From the NCBI GenBank assembly GCA_009760855.2, contig WPIO01000221.1, forward strand, positions 99,501-163,500: a DNA stretch of 64,000 nucleotides. Reading direction: 5' to 3'. Under the pieces are notes generated by a model that was not told where the DNA came from, made no database searches, and worked only from the letters and a program-made list of their open reading frames with translations. A program made the position numbers and the translations under genes. Below, piece after piece: positions 22,401 through 32,395 of the stretch; position 1 is the first letter of the stretch, and the number at the start of each line of letters is the position of its first letter. Source of the DNA: Cristatella mucedo. Lineage: Eukaryota > Bryozoa > Phylactolaemata > Cristatellidae.

Positions 22401-25116
22401 GAGTTTTCAAAGTTCCTCGCTAAAATATTTGTGTGTGACAGGCCGTTACTGCTTGTAGGAGACTTCAACATTCACGTTGACAACCTTAGCAACAGCCAGG
22501 TCTACTCATTTGTTGACTGTCTGGAGAATTTTGGTTTGGTCCAACACGTTAATCATACCACCCACGTCGGTGGCCATGTTCTATATCTCGTGATCACTAA
22601 GGATGTCCTGCCGACAGTTGGCGACAGAAACTTTAGCTCTGCAGGTCCTAGACTGTGGAACTCGCTTCCACAATTCTTACGCAACGACATCTACTCTCCA
22701 ACTGCCGACTATGGCACATCTTTTTCAGCGGTCCTGAACTGCTATTTCTATGCTACTCACTACCTCAACTGCTCTCCTAACTCTGCTATGCTTCCCACTT
22801 TCTCTTTGTTGCGTGAGACAAAGTCTGTTTCTACCGAATGTGTACCGAAAGCCCCGTAGGCTCTGAGTGTGCTATACAAAACTCTCCTGCGTAACACCCA
22901 CACGGTCTTTATGACTTTGTGGAGTTACAGACAGGAGATACAATAAGTCTAGCAGTCACTAACCGTGGAGCTTACGGCAGGATGAAATATTTGCAGCCCA
23001 GAATCTACAATTTTAAACAATTGCTTCTGGACGTGCTGCTCAAAAAAGGCATTCCCAAATGTGATAACGTCAGAAAGCAAGCCGGAGTCACCGGAAATAC
23101 TTGTGGGCGTAAGATTAAAGCCTCCATTACCAGCGATGTACTGCTCTCTTGATGTTTTAATTACTTGAGGACCATCATCGAAATAATTTCTTTTTAAAAT
23201 GCGGTCAAGTCAGGAGATGTTCTTCCGCAAGTCGGGAGTGAATTCCAGGCTTTGGGAGCATACGAGCTAAATGCACGGTCTCCAAAGGATTTGAGGTTTG
23301 TACGAGGTATTTCTAGACTGTTGGATTCCGAAAAGCGGGTGGTACGATGCTTGGCCTGGTGGGGGAGTAGATCTGAGAGATACGCTGGAGCCGAAGAATG
23401 AAGGGACCTAAGAGTGAGCAAAAAACCTTGAAGTCGATCCGTTGCTTGAGTGGTAGCCAGTGCAGGTCGGCGAGACGTGGTGTGACGTGGCAACTGCGAA
23501 ACTCACGACAGACAAGCCTAGCTGCAGAATTTTGCACCAGCCGTAAGCGCCTGATTGCACATTCCGGTAGGCCAGCAAGCTGGTCGAGTGTCAAGGTTGG
23601 TCTTCACTAAATAAGATTTCTCCTCGCATCGTTTTTCTCATATCTTGAACACTTGCCTACTTCTCGGTTTACCACCCCCTCGTGATAACATTTGACCCTC
23701 CATACAAGCCATGTTTTTTGGTTTATCATTCAAACATCCGATTTACTGGTCATCCTCTTAGCTGGCTTTGCATCAGTAGCCATTCCCGAGCTGGAAGGCA
23801 TTACTTTAATCGGTTCAAGCCTGGGCTTTTTTAAGTCCGAGTTAAGCTCAGCTTCAGTGTCATGTCGCTATGCCTAATGGTATCAACTTATGTTGCATTC
23901 TGCCGTTAGTCTTTGGCACTGCCTTCCCATCCTCGGTCTTGAAGCAAGCCTTGCTGTCGGCAATGAGTCTGGTGCCCATGGATGCCCAGCTCGCCATTCA
24001 TTCGTTCACTAATGTCCATAGAAAATAACGCACTTTCCTGTTTGTGCTTGTTCAATTCAGTATCAGTAGTCTGTAGTGTAATTGGTAGAATCGTCAATAA
24101 TGCGTATGACCACTAGTCGGTATGACCACTAGTCGGTAGGATCTTCTTTCGTAAGAGATCAGCATCCAGTGAAACACAAAAATATAATCTGCATTGGAAA
24201 TACCCACTAAATATGCATTGAAATGGATAAAACTTCAGGCCCTACTTTAAGACTCTCCCACATAATTTATATTGTCGACTGGGCGAATTACAGAACCGGC
24301 ACTGCAACTACCAGCGAACACTTCATAGCCAATGTTTGATTGGCTCATCAAGATAAAAAAGGGCGTTTTTGCATCTGGCAATGGCCCACACGGACACTCT
24401 CTGTAGCAAGATTCAATAAAAGATAAAGATTAGCTGATTTAACAGTCTCATTTTGATAGAAGCCGAAGACCGTTAACGGCCATCACCACCGCCTGCTATG
24501 GGTTTGAATGACAGCCCTCTGCAGGACTGGAACCCACGACCTGGGTCGTGAAGAGCGAGCACCTTACCTCTGGGAATAGACTAGCTTCTAGTTGAAATCT
24601 ATAACTTGACGGCTTCTAGAAGTTGGAAACCGTCTTGACGGTCAAGAATGTGTGACATAGTGGTATTGACTAGTTACATATCCAGTTTGAGAAATTCGCA
24701 TTTGAGCCAGCTTGCATGCCAATCGTTCCATTAGTCTTTGAGAAGTATTAATAAATGTGCTGTTTCGGTAGATAAATCACATGGGGATTTGGGCATAGCT
24801 TCCCGTTCCCCTGGTCACAGTACCTTAGTAGCAATGTTGGAAGCAGCTGGAGCCATTCGGTGAGCATTGCGACCCTGCGAGTCATGTATTTTCAAAACAA
24901 TACTTTGCTTTTACGCGAGTTGTCTGACCATATATTATTTTTATGGCTTCTGCCTTGTGACTTGATTACTAAAACCCTTGCTCAGTTTCATGAGAGCACT
25001 GTATCGTGTAGGACCTTGACCATGATGGAAGGCTCTCATATCAAGACTACAGTGAAGCAGTAAAACAGGATCAACTATTGTTGGAAGCATTTGGACCTTG
25101 CCTACCAAGCACCAAG
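13402..25116 (+). CDS. CLXN: Calaxin (EF-hand calcium-binding protein 1), six exons found, last exon not located
   Basis: Calaxin is a neuronal-calcium-sensor-like protein that binds the outer dynein arm and tunes ciliary and flagellar beating with calcium. Exons 13402-13468, 13687-13833, 14451-14555, 18971-19056, 19160-19225 and 25012-25116 join in frame to 192 codons; the human protein has about 211. The N-terminal helices end in [15 protein letters not shown]. Three canonical EF-hand loops follow: [12 protein letters not shown] (77-88), [12 protein letters not shown] (113-124) and [12 protein letters not shown] (158-169), each with acidic or polar residues at positions 1, 3, 5 and 12. Between loops 2 and 3, [20 protein letters not shown] is nearly identical to vertebrates. 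The frame ends at [10 protein letters not shown] before donor GTAGGA, so a short last exon with the stop must lie further right. Presence implies an animal with motile cilia. Confidence 0.95.
13687..13833 (+). CDS. CLXN: Calaxin exon 2
   Basis: It encodes [19 protein letters not shown] and then [12 protein letters not shown], the N-terminal degenerate EF-hand pair. The acceptor is GTTATAG and the donor is GTAAGT. Confidence 0.95.
13834..14450 (+). other. Calaxin intron 2
   Basis: 617 bp; no repeat or other feature is recognised. Confidence 0.7.
14451..14555 (+). CDS. CLXN: Calaxin exon 3 (first calcium-binding EF-hand)
   Basis: It encodes [20 protein letters not shown] and [14 protein letters not shown]. 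The acceptor is TTTTTGTCCAG; a second AG seven bases later would break the frame. The donor is GTGAGT. Confidence 0.95.
15510..15962 (+). pseudogene. LINE endonuclease-domain remnant
   Basis: Frames read [17 protein letters not shown] and then [16 protein letters not shown], matching the [19 protein letters not shown] and [13 protein letters not shown] segments of the better endonuclease copy at 22030-22610. Several frameshifts and stops make it dead. Confidence 0.75.
15962..16105 (+). mobile_element. tRNA-derived SINE copy between LINE pieces
   Basis: TGGCCTAGGGTGAAGGTG gives the A-box region and TCGTGGGTTCGAGTCCTAC the B box; the body GTGATAGCCGTTAAGGCTG follows. The body then passes directly into family B LINE sequence, so the 3' end is missing. 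Confidence 0.75.
16096..16340 (+). pseudogene. LINE family B RT thumb fragment
   Basis: It encodes [20 protein letters not shown] and [19 protein letters not shown] with an intact frame over about 80 codons, then stops being LINE in this orientation. Confidence 0.85.
16340..17150 (-). pseudogene. LINE family B fragment, minus strand, interrupted
   Basis: The 3' region (GCGGCTTTC, GGTAGC-CACAGACTTC) is followed, after an inserted LINE tail at 16418-16505, by decayed minus-strand RT sequence. It contains [17 protein letters not shown] and [19 protein letters not shown]. It abuts the plus-strand fragment, making an inverted arrangement. Confidence 0.75.
16418..16505 (-). mobile_element. LINE family A 3' tail inserted in family B remnant
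   Basis: AATAATAATAATAG followed by TTGATAAAGCGCCCTCAGAG and CTTGGCACTTTACATTTGC is the reverse complement of the family A tail. It splits the family B remnant. Confidence 0.7.
17395..17735 (+). pseudogene. LINE family A fragment with internal deletion
   Basis: [20 protein letters not shown] and [20 protein letters not shown] run directly into [20 protein letters not shown]. About 60 codons found between these blocks in other copies are missing here. Confidence 0.8.
17735..17835 (+). mobile_element. LINE family B scrap
   Basis: Decayed GRAWLLHT-like sequence corresponds to the [13 protein letters not shown] block of family B. Confidence 0.5.
17910..17980. repeat. Imperfect direct duplication
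   Basis: CCCAGAATATTTTGCTTTAC occurs twice, about 40 bp apart. Confidence 0.7.
18180..18310 (+). mobile_element. LINE family B 3' end scrap
   Basis: GAAAACTCTCCAGCGTAATG then TTGAGACATTGTGGAATTAC and ACAGAGATGCGTACATACAT match the 3' terminus of family B (compare 22870-22950). Confidence 0.65.
18971..19056 (+). CDS. CLXN: Calaxin exon 4 (second calcium-binding EF-hand)
   Basis: It encodes [20 protein letters not shown] and LKNSLIK. The acceptor is GTATTTTAG and the donor is GTACTG. Confidence 0.95.
19160..19225 (+). CDS. CLXN: Calaxin exon 5
   Basis: A 66-nt phase-0 exon encoding [20 protein letters not shown] and KM. The acceptor is TTGTTCTAG and the donor is GTGAGC. Confidence 0.96.
20037..21030 (-). 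mobile_element. L2/CR1-like LINE family B, 5'-truncated, long open frame
   Basis: The minus-strand frame starts within RT at [20 protein letters not shown] (after the YADD block) and runs uninterrupted to a stop at 20083. It includes [59 protein letters not shown] and [19 protein letters not shown]. The 3' end reads through the conserved terminal block to TATCTCCGTC at about 20037. The open frame suggests a fairly recent insertion. Confidence 0.9.
21935..22955 (+). pseudogene. LINE family B deletion derivative: endonuclease joined to 3' end
   Basis: The endonuclease N-terminus reads [12 protein letters not shown] and [11 protein letters not shown] (frame broken just after). A long frame then has [32 protein letters not shown] (catalytic GDFN) and [12 protein letters not shown]. 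At about 22610 it jumps straight to [20 protein letters not shown], the ORF C-terminus, and the family B 3' end. The whole RT domain is missing. Confidence 0.88.
23190..23612 (-). pseudogene. LINE family A 3' coding fragment
   Basis: Minus-strand frames contain [40 protein letters not shown] and [20 protein letters not shown]. Frameshifts separate them and the 5' and 3' ends are missing. Confidence 0.85.
24104..24137. repeat. Two-copy 16-bp tandem repeat
   Basis: TATGACCACTAGTCGG occurs twice in succession. Confidence 0.75.
24425..24590 (-). mobile_element. tRNA-derived SINE copy
   Basis: On the minus strand: head with GTGCTCGCTCTTCACGACCC, B-box-like TCGTGGGTTCCAGTCCTGC, body and end TAAATCAGCTAATC. 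The B box is slightly degenerate. Confidence 0.75.
25012..25116 (+). CDS. CLXN: Calaxin exon 6 (third calcium-binding EF-hand)
   Basis: It encodes [17 protein letters not shown] and [15 protein letters not shown]. The acceptor is CGTGTAG and the donor is GTAGGA, both phase 0. The preceding intron is 5.8 kb and full of repeats. Confidence 0.95.
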
Positions 25117-27680
25117 GTAGGAGGTACTAGCTCGTTTGTACGTGTACTTGTATTGTTTGGTACTTTTTAAGCCGATTTTTTATAAAACCAAGCGTGATTG
25201 GGTGCCGAGCATGCTTATTTTACTGGAGACATATTTGTCTACAATATAAATAGTAGCTATATTTACATAGTGGAGCTGTAGGTGACAGCTTCTTAGAAAC
25301 TCGGGCCGGAGGTTCAATCCCTTTGACGATTTGAAACAATTTTTTTATTGCGTACGTATTTAACCTGAATGGGCTTTAATAGTGAATGCCGCATAGTATT
25401 CAGCCAGCATCAAGTTGTAAATATTAGGGGCATGAAATTTACGCCTGGTCACAGCAGCCCTTAACTCGAGGATCATAATAATAATAAAGTCTGCAAAACA
25501 CCCAAAGAGAACTTAATCTCTATCCAGGCTCTTTACAACTCGATGCAAGAGGTATGTGTGGCCAAGGCTTTGTGGGGTTGCATTCTGGTCTGTTGGTCCC
25601 TGGTCAGATAGTCCTTGGGCGTCATTCGATTACCGAAAAGTGATTATTTGGGAGTCAAAACACCGCGGATTATAATAATTTTAGTTGCCTAGGCAGATAG
25701 CAGGGATATGTGCCCGTGCTTAAGTAAAATTTGCGAGAACCGATTACGGCGCAAGTTCGAGGTATTGTGACTGGTGTATTGGTATGTGCAAATTCCCAAA
25801 TACGGGCCCACATTTTGACGCGCTTGGGTGTTGAAATCATAGCCCGAGCTTTACGTGAGTGAGGTCTTCAAAGGAGCTGCAGATCATGTGAATTTCAATC
25901 ATATTTCTAATATTATATATTAGATTATCCAGCTTAGAACTGACGTTGCTTGGACACAATTAACGCATTCTAACGCTTCGCAAATATTTCTTTTAGGAAG
26001 TATATTCAACTTGAGCAGTTTCACTCAATATTAGCCAGTTTCTTTGGAAATAACTTGTATGCATGTAATAATTAAGCCTTGCTAATTTTCCTCGGTTTCA
26101 ATATTTCTATGACTACTAGCTTGCCCGGCTATGTTTGTTTAGCTGAAGAAGGGGGTAGGTTTATCTTTGCCACTCGAAGTCTTTAATAATTTCAGCTAGC
26201 GTATCTTGATAAAAACGATTTGGCGTAGTTAATGACCCTGTTTAAAATTTAAATACCACAAGTTTGCTTTATACGCAGTAAACGGGATCGAAGCAGTTAA
26301 ATAGCATGTTCTACCACAGTAATAAATCAGAGGTTCTATTTGAACAGCCTTGTTAATAGTTCTGATATATTGACATCAATTTTTATTAGTAGACCTCGTC
26401 TTTGCCTGCGTACTTACGGAAATTGTTTTTTTGTATATCCAAGCAGAACCTCACAAAACAAAATCCTTTTAGAGAAATTATTGGCCAGAAGAAATCCTTT
26501 CAAACAAGCTTGTCCTCAGCTCAGCTTGATTTTCACTGGTAAGGGCTTAAGACTGAATAAAATAGTATATGAATTTATAGCAAAGTCACCATTCTTATGA
26601 TTTTTCCCTTCGCTGAAGCTCCTTTGGGTTTGCTTTCGGTGAGGGGGTATTAGAGTTTCATCGTTAAGTAGCTGCTGGACGCAATTAAAATCGAATTATC
26701 GTCACTTAATTTCTTTTGCAGCTGTGCAGATTGGAGGTCAGCTTGGCATGGCTAGCTGTTGAGTTGCAGCTGTTCGAGCTCGCTCCGGATAAGCTGGATG
26801 GCTCACATGTAAATGTCGGGACGTGGGAATGCTCGCGTTTTATCAGTAACACTCATTCTGTCAAACTTGATAAATTCAACATAAACTCTGGAACAGTCCT
26901 CAATATACACCGTTAACCTATTCGTTGGTCGCACTCCTGTTTTTCACTTCCTGCCCTTCATTTACTTTCCAGTATATTAGAAAACCATTTTTTTAGTATT
27001 ATGGCATCGATGCGTTTATGAGCTATGCCCTATCAATTGGACTAGCTATTATAGAACTTAAAACTAAGCAAAAGCTTAAACGCATTATTCTGTTCCTCAC
27101 AGAATTTGCTGAGTCCTTGTAGTTTGTCTTATTTAGGCGTGCTGACACGGTTCGCGTTACCAAAAACCATGTGTAAGTTGACACTGTGCAGGTTACCACT
27201 AACTATGTGCCCATGCATCCTTTACAGCATTTATGAAGTTCCTAAAAATAAAAAATTTCTCTGAAGGTGCTGTGCAAATTTACTGTTATTATGATGTTGA
27301 TAATGTGCGCCCTACCGCCAACCTGTTTTGGTCAGAGTTAGATGAACATTTTTAATGCAAATTTTGTAGGCAAAGAAGGCGTTCCTAGCTACTTTCTCCG
27401 AACATGGTGCAATCATACCCAGCTAATTCAAAAGAAAAGTGATTGGAGCTCTGCCATTTTACCAATGCTTGCTGTCATGTTCTGTCCTCAATCTTTGGCT
27501 CCGAGTTTATATTGCAAAGACTTTATTGTGTCATCTGAGCCTACGCACTTATGTTGCAAGGGCTAGGCCAAAATCAAGCCCGCCAAGCTTAATCCTGCTT
27601 TATGCGGACAATAAATTATTCTTGGAATCGTATTGCTACTAATCGGAAATGATCTGGAAAATTGCTATTATTTTTAGAAA
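25117..27680. other. Unassigned stretch after calaxin exon 6
   Basis: The last calaxin exon should lie in or beyond this stretch but I could not identify it. A LINE-type tail remnant (minus) lies at about 25475-25545. The short ORFs at 26340-26600 and 26716-26916 have no recognisable content. Confidence 0.5.
25475..25545 (-). mobile_element. LINE family A 3' tail remnant
   Basis: AATAATAATAAAGTCTGC and CAAAGAGAACTTAATCTCTA with CAGGCTCTTTACAA form the reverse complement of the family A tail. Confidence 0.6.
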
Positions 27681-27689
27681 TACGTCTGC

Positions 27690-27861
27690 ATGGCAGAGAG
27701 AAAGAAAAATAGAGACGAAGAGACGGATGAGAGACAGAGAGACAGAGACGATAGTGCTAGATACTGAGGACGAGACTGAGAAGGCGAGAGTTATAATACG
27801 AGAGAGGACGGAAGAGAGGGGACAACAAAGTGAGGGTGAGAAAGAAAGAGGGAAGGTTAGG

Positions 27862-27896
<35 letters not shown>

Positions 27897-28060
27897 AGAG
27901 AGAGAGAGAGAGAGAGAGGGAGTGGGAGAGAGAGAGAGAGGGGGAGAGAGAGACGTAAAAAGACAGCGGCAGACAAACAGAGACATAGAGAGACGGAGAC
28001 ACGGAAAGAGACAGACAAATGGTCAGACAAGCGGCTAGAGAGGGGCATAAAAAAGAGAAT
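27690..28060. repeat. (GA)n-rich purine tract
   Basis: About 370 bp of almost pure purine on the plus strand, with perfect (GA)n cores near 27868-27960. Long reading frames here (RERERE or LSLSLS) are artefacts of the repeat. Confidence 0.95.
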
Positions 28061-28296
28061 GTGAGAGAGCACGAGAGCGAGTGAAAGCGCGCATAAACAG
28101 TGATCGGTCTGGACTGAGCTTTCCATGTAATTGTGACATGCGGTGCCTTGTACATGGGCATAATTGAAAATCACAAATCGCTATAAGCCTTTATTGACCT
28201 TATTGGCTTCGGTTTTTTGTACTCGAGGTCAGAACAAAATTGCGAAACTCGCAATTGGTTGGATCTTTTCCCCAAATTTGCATTGATAAGCATAAA

Positions 28297-28362
28297 CATT
28301 TATTCAAACAGTACATATGGATTCGGACACATTTATTCAAGCAGCACACTTGGATTCGGTTC
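28297..28362. repeat. Imperfect 32-bp tandem duplication
   Basis: CATTTATTCAAACAGTACAT then ATGGATTCGG is followed by a diverged second copy ending TTGGATTCGG. Confidence 0.65.
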
Positions 28363-28479
28363 GTGCGAATAAGCGCAAATATTAATCAAAGGTTATAACC
28401 CTCTGTGTTAAACGACGACCAAGAAGTAGCGTCGATAGCTCAGTTGATTTAGCCCTGGGCACTTAATAGGAATAAAAAA

Positions 28480-29005
28480 ATAATAATAATAATACACTTG
28501 ATAAAGTTTCTTAGGAGAACTCAATCTCTTTCAAGGCGTTTTACATTTGCTGCAAAGGAAGCACGATCGAATGGCGAGTGGTATCATACTTTATAAACTA
28601 CATGAATAACATGGTTAGGGGTGACATACACACGTTCAGCATGCAACTGTGGTTAGTGGCAGCATGCATAGTGTCAGCACGCATAAGCATATAAAGGACG
28701 AATCACAGAGACCCATTAAATGCTGTCATAAATAGGTGCTTCTTTAATCTTTTTAAATGTGGTCAAGTCAGAGAATGTCGTGACGGAAGTCGAGAGTGGG
28801 TTCCACGCTTTGGGAGCATACGAACTAAATGCGTGGTCTCCAAAGGACTTGAGGTATGTACGAGGTATAGGTAAACAGTTAGTTTCCGAAAGCGGGCAGT
28901 ACAATGCTTGGCCTGGTGGGGGAGTAGATCCGATAGGTAGGCTAGAGCCAAAGAACGAAGGGACCTAAAAGTGAGCGACAAAACTTTGAAGTCGATCCGT
29001 TGCTT
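28480..29005 (-). pseudogene. LINE family A 3' end copy
   Basis: It starts at the AATAATAATAAT tail and TTTCTTAGGAGAACTCAATC. Minus-strand frames then carry [20 protein letters not shown], with frame changes, and end 5' at about 29005. Confidence 0.85.
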
Positions 29006-29614
29006 GACTTATTAGAGAACGATCTTATTAGAGACCTCGGTCTTATGAAGTCCAATACTGCGCTTTTGACATATAGCCTCAAATAATGAAAGTCAATGGA
29101 TTAAAGTATTAAGTCAGAGAAAGCGTAACCAGCTTCTTTCCAACTTAAAAATGAATGTATGTTTATTTAGATTCATATGCTGTTCTTGATGACTCAATAG
29201 AAACCGCGAGACGCAAATTTTTCACTTTTCATCTCTGAAACGAAACGCATTAATTTCAAATTAATCATTGTCCTTGGCAGAGAATCAAATTTCGTAGGTA
29301 GTAAAGACCTCTTTTTGTACTTCTGATGCATAAGCAGTTTGGGGATAACACTCACTATTCAGGTAAAAAAATGGCGTTACTAACAAGCTTGGCATTAACA
29401 CTCCTCTAATATTAAAGTATTCACCCGGCTCTTCACACCATTTTGTCCGAAGTACTTGAAAAATTTTGCCCTCGAACCAAAAAGAATAAAATAATCTTTC
29501 ATAATTAATGTAGCTTTCAATTTCGCTGCCATTGTGCTGATCAAAAATATTGCTGCTAATATGAAACGATCAGTCTGTAGCATTTACGTGGAATTTTGCT
29601 ACAATAAATCTATT

Positions 29615-29795
29615 TTTGGCGAGCCGTGATGGCACACTAGGTAAGGTGGTTTATTTTCACGACCTCGGTTCCGATGTCGTGGGTTTGAAACTTGAGTTGG
29701 GTGATTCATAATTGCTACTGCAAGCGGTGGTGATAGCGGTAAAGGCTCTTCTGTCTGTATACCAAGGAGGCTGTTTAATCAGCTGGTATTTTTTA
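29615..29795 (+). mobile_element. tRNA-derived SINE copy
   Basis: Head GAGCCGTGATGGCACACTAG with GATGTCGTGGGTTTGAAAC as B box, then GCAAGCGGTGGTGATAGCGG, AAGGCTCTTCTG and GAGGCTGTTTAATCAGCTGG. One of the most complete copies. Confidence 0.8.
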
Positions 29796-29799
29796 TTTA

Positions 29800-30600
29800 A
29801 GAATGCTCACACCAGCTCACTTGACTAACCATTTTCTCCATAATATTTTAGCAAAACGTAATTTATTTGATCCTCTAATAAGTTTCTGCAATTTTTCCAT
29901 TCTTCCGAGAGATAATTCTGAATGGATTGAGAGCAGTAGTAGCATTTAGTTCATATTTTATGGTGCTATGGGTTAAATCTTAATTACTACGAGTACTCTA
30001 CTGATGCTTTGATAATAAAATCGTGATAAACAGATCCATTAGTTGCTTGAGTTCCGCATGGTCTTTTTGAGTTTTCTCCGTTTTTTGCTCATGCAGCGTC
30101 CTCAAAGCTAGTAGCTTAGGCACAATATTATGGTTGCCTTTTTATTATGCCACGTCCTCATTAACTTAACACTCAAGAAGTCACAATCGGAAAGAGCTGT
30201 GAGAAGGCTATACAAATCTTTTCATAAAACAGTAACATTATTGCAGTAAAAAACAATTTAATTTGAGTTACTTCGTAGCTGACTAAGTAAATATATGTGT
30301 TTACTAAGCATTGGTAGTAGATTTAATAGGCCGACTATTGATGCTGTTAGCAACGGTTAAATATTCAACCCATCGTCGTCAAGGCCGTTGACAATTTGAT
30401 GCATAGGCTGTCTGAAAAATGAAAATCGATTAAGTTACCAAGAGCTATAAATAAGCTGAGGATCAACTTTCATTAAAAAATGTTTGCATTGTAGCCTCAT
30501 CCATTGCCTCAGTACCGCACAGACTTAAGTTCCTTCTCCTCAGCTCTCTGGAGAGAGATTAGCCATCTTAAATCGAGAGCAGTATATCAGACAGCAAGGA
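29800..30600. other. Unassigned AT-rich stretch
   Basis: No gene, repeat or structural RNA is recognised. Confidence 0.5.
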
Positions 30601-32135
30601 GGATATTGCAGATCCAGATTCTAATTTCGCATATGCTAAGGGGGAGAAAGCCTTACTTCTCCAACCAAATAGACCTCAACGATCTCATCAAAAATCTTGG
30701 TCTTGGAAAGTCTATTGCTGAGCTTTTGAGATCTATTTACTCGCATTTTCTTACTAGTGTCGTGCGCTCGAGCGTTGAGGCCATATCTAAAGCACCTGGA
30801 TATAGATTATCTTAGGGCGCTATACGAAGGAAACCTTTTTAGGCCTAAGGAGTGGGTTATGTCAAAGTGCGATAAAAACAGATCAGAGAAAGCGTTAGAA
30901 GCTTTTTCAAACTTGTTCAGTCGGTAAGATGTTCTGAGCTTCTATGTGGCCGGTCTATTGGAGGCGACAGCGCCTGCAACCCGAGTCCTCTCTTGAATCC
31001 ATGAGCCTCAAAGCTGTGCTGCTCGCTAACAGGCAAAAGTACCGACCTCTTCCTATGGCTAATTCTGCGCACCGCAGAGAAAACTATGCTTTGTGAGCCT
31101 GCGGCTTCTGCGATTGTTATTAGTGAAGCGCCTTGGCACTAGTGTACAGTGGATAATAGTTAAGCCATTGACGAAGCAGCGAAGCGTCAGGCCACTAATG
31201 CGTGTTATATTTCATGTCGTCTGCTGCGATTGATCGAGCTCTCATATATGTACGGTTGAGAATAATAAAGTAGAGTCTCGTTTACCGCGAACTTTCGCCG
31301 GCTGTGTCTCGGCAAAAGTCTGTGACTCCCACCAAAGCGCCGCCGCTGGAGTCACTGATATACAACAACGACATCTTCGTCACGACGTTGCTGATCGACT
31401 TTATATATGGCGACTAAGGCTGGGAGGTCATTGGAGACTTCAAAGCAGTGTCATTCCCGATGGGCTTCCAATGCAGTTTTACGGGTTTCCTTATTTTCTG
31501 TGCTAATGGGAGACACTAAAGAGCACTGTTACAAAAGAGACTGGCCACGGCAGACCGAGTACTCTGTAGGGAAAGAAAAGCATCGGGTAGCCAAGAGCCA
31601 TTGGTAGACCCTACAAAAGTGTGAATGCCGCCACTGTACATCAGGCTTGGCATCATCAAGCAATTTATCACGGCTCTAGACAAAGAGTCAGCAACCTCTA
31701 AGATGTCTTTTCACAGCTGTGGGGGAATATCAAAGCAATCTTCCAAAGGTATTTTCGTCAGACCGCAGATAAAGAAGATCATAGAGTTTGACGAATTTGC
31801 CAAGAAGCCGAGCAGGATGGAGGAAGCGATTCACGGCTTTCTGGGCAACCAATAAGACTGAAAACTATATGCAGCCTGTTCAGGCTGTCATAAACAACCA
31901 CGTCGAAATTGGGCGCACAATTTTCCTCAAAGTTCACATCGTTTACGCTCATCTTGACAAATTTACGGGAGCTTACTCAGAGAAGCAAGTGCTTTCACCA
32001 GGATTCACAGGACATGAAACCCCCTTATCAAGAACAGTAGAACGAAAAAAATGCAGACGACAGTGTTCGGGTTTTCTTTCGGAAAGCGGTTTTAGTGTAT
32101 ATCAAGAGCATCCACTTAATTCTGAACCCCTTTGA
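30600..32135 (+). pseudogene. Broken copy of an orphan transposon-like gene (LPPLHIKLG-type family)
   Basis: Conserved blocks appear in order across different frames: LNDLIKNLGLGKSIAELL (about 30674-30730), SLKAVLLANRQKYRPLP (about 31003-31053), GDFKAVSF (about 31434), then MPPLYIRLGIIKQFITALDK (31625-31684) followed by GIFVRPQIKKI. A shifted frame continues to FLKVHIVYAHLDKF (about 31920-31965). From memory these match a protein family of unknown function that is repeatedly present as intronless, multi-copy genes in invertebrate (notably arthropod) genomes. Stops such as TGA at 31052-31170 and several frameshifts show it is dead. Which element mobilises the family is not known to me. Confidence 0.7.
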
Positions 32136-32304
32136 ATGGTCATTTTGCATGACTTCAGAGCAAATACATGTTGATTATCATTAATTCATCCGCTGTTTTT
32201 TCTGATGCCACATGTGAACCACAACGCGCGAACTTGTTTTCATATCGGAAATTGGTTCATTTCATTCATGATATTACTCACCATTCAATCGCGTTTCCCT
32301 TTGC

Positions 32305-32395
32305 AGCAAATGAAAAGCGCCTAGAAAGAGATTTGAGTTCGCTGATGGCGCTTTATCAAGTGCATTATTATTAGTTGTATTATTATTGTGGTTTG
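32305..32395 (+). mobile_element. LINE family A 3' tail
   Basis: AAAGCGCCTAGAAAGAGATT, GGCGCTTTATCAAGTGC and ATTATTATTA is the plus-strand family A tail with its short-repeat terminus. No LINE coding sequence precedes it, so it may be a SINE or a truncated insertion. Confidence 0.75.

Larger units (their letters stand above)
19226..25011 (+). other. Calaxin intron 5, repeat-filled
   Basis: 5.8 kb containing two inverted family B copies, a family A fragment, a SINE and a short tandem repeat. 19230-20030, 21070-21930 and 24600-25010 hold nothing I recognise. Confidence 0.7.

Noticed and set aside
26716-26916. Candidate last exon of calaxin after TTTTGCAG
   Set aside because: Phase is possible, but the peptide has no resemblance to calaxin C-termini and is too long.
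27640-28175. Three frames of 105-134 codons (RERERE or SLSLSL)
   Set aside because: All derive from the (GA)n purine tract.
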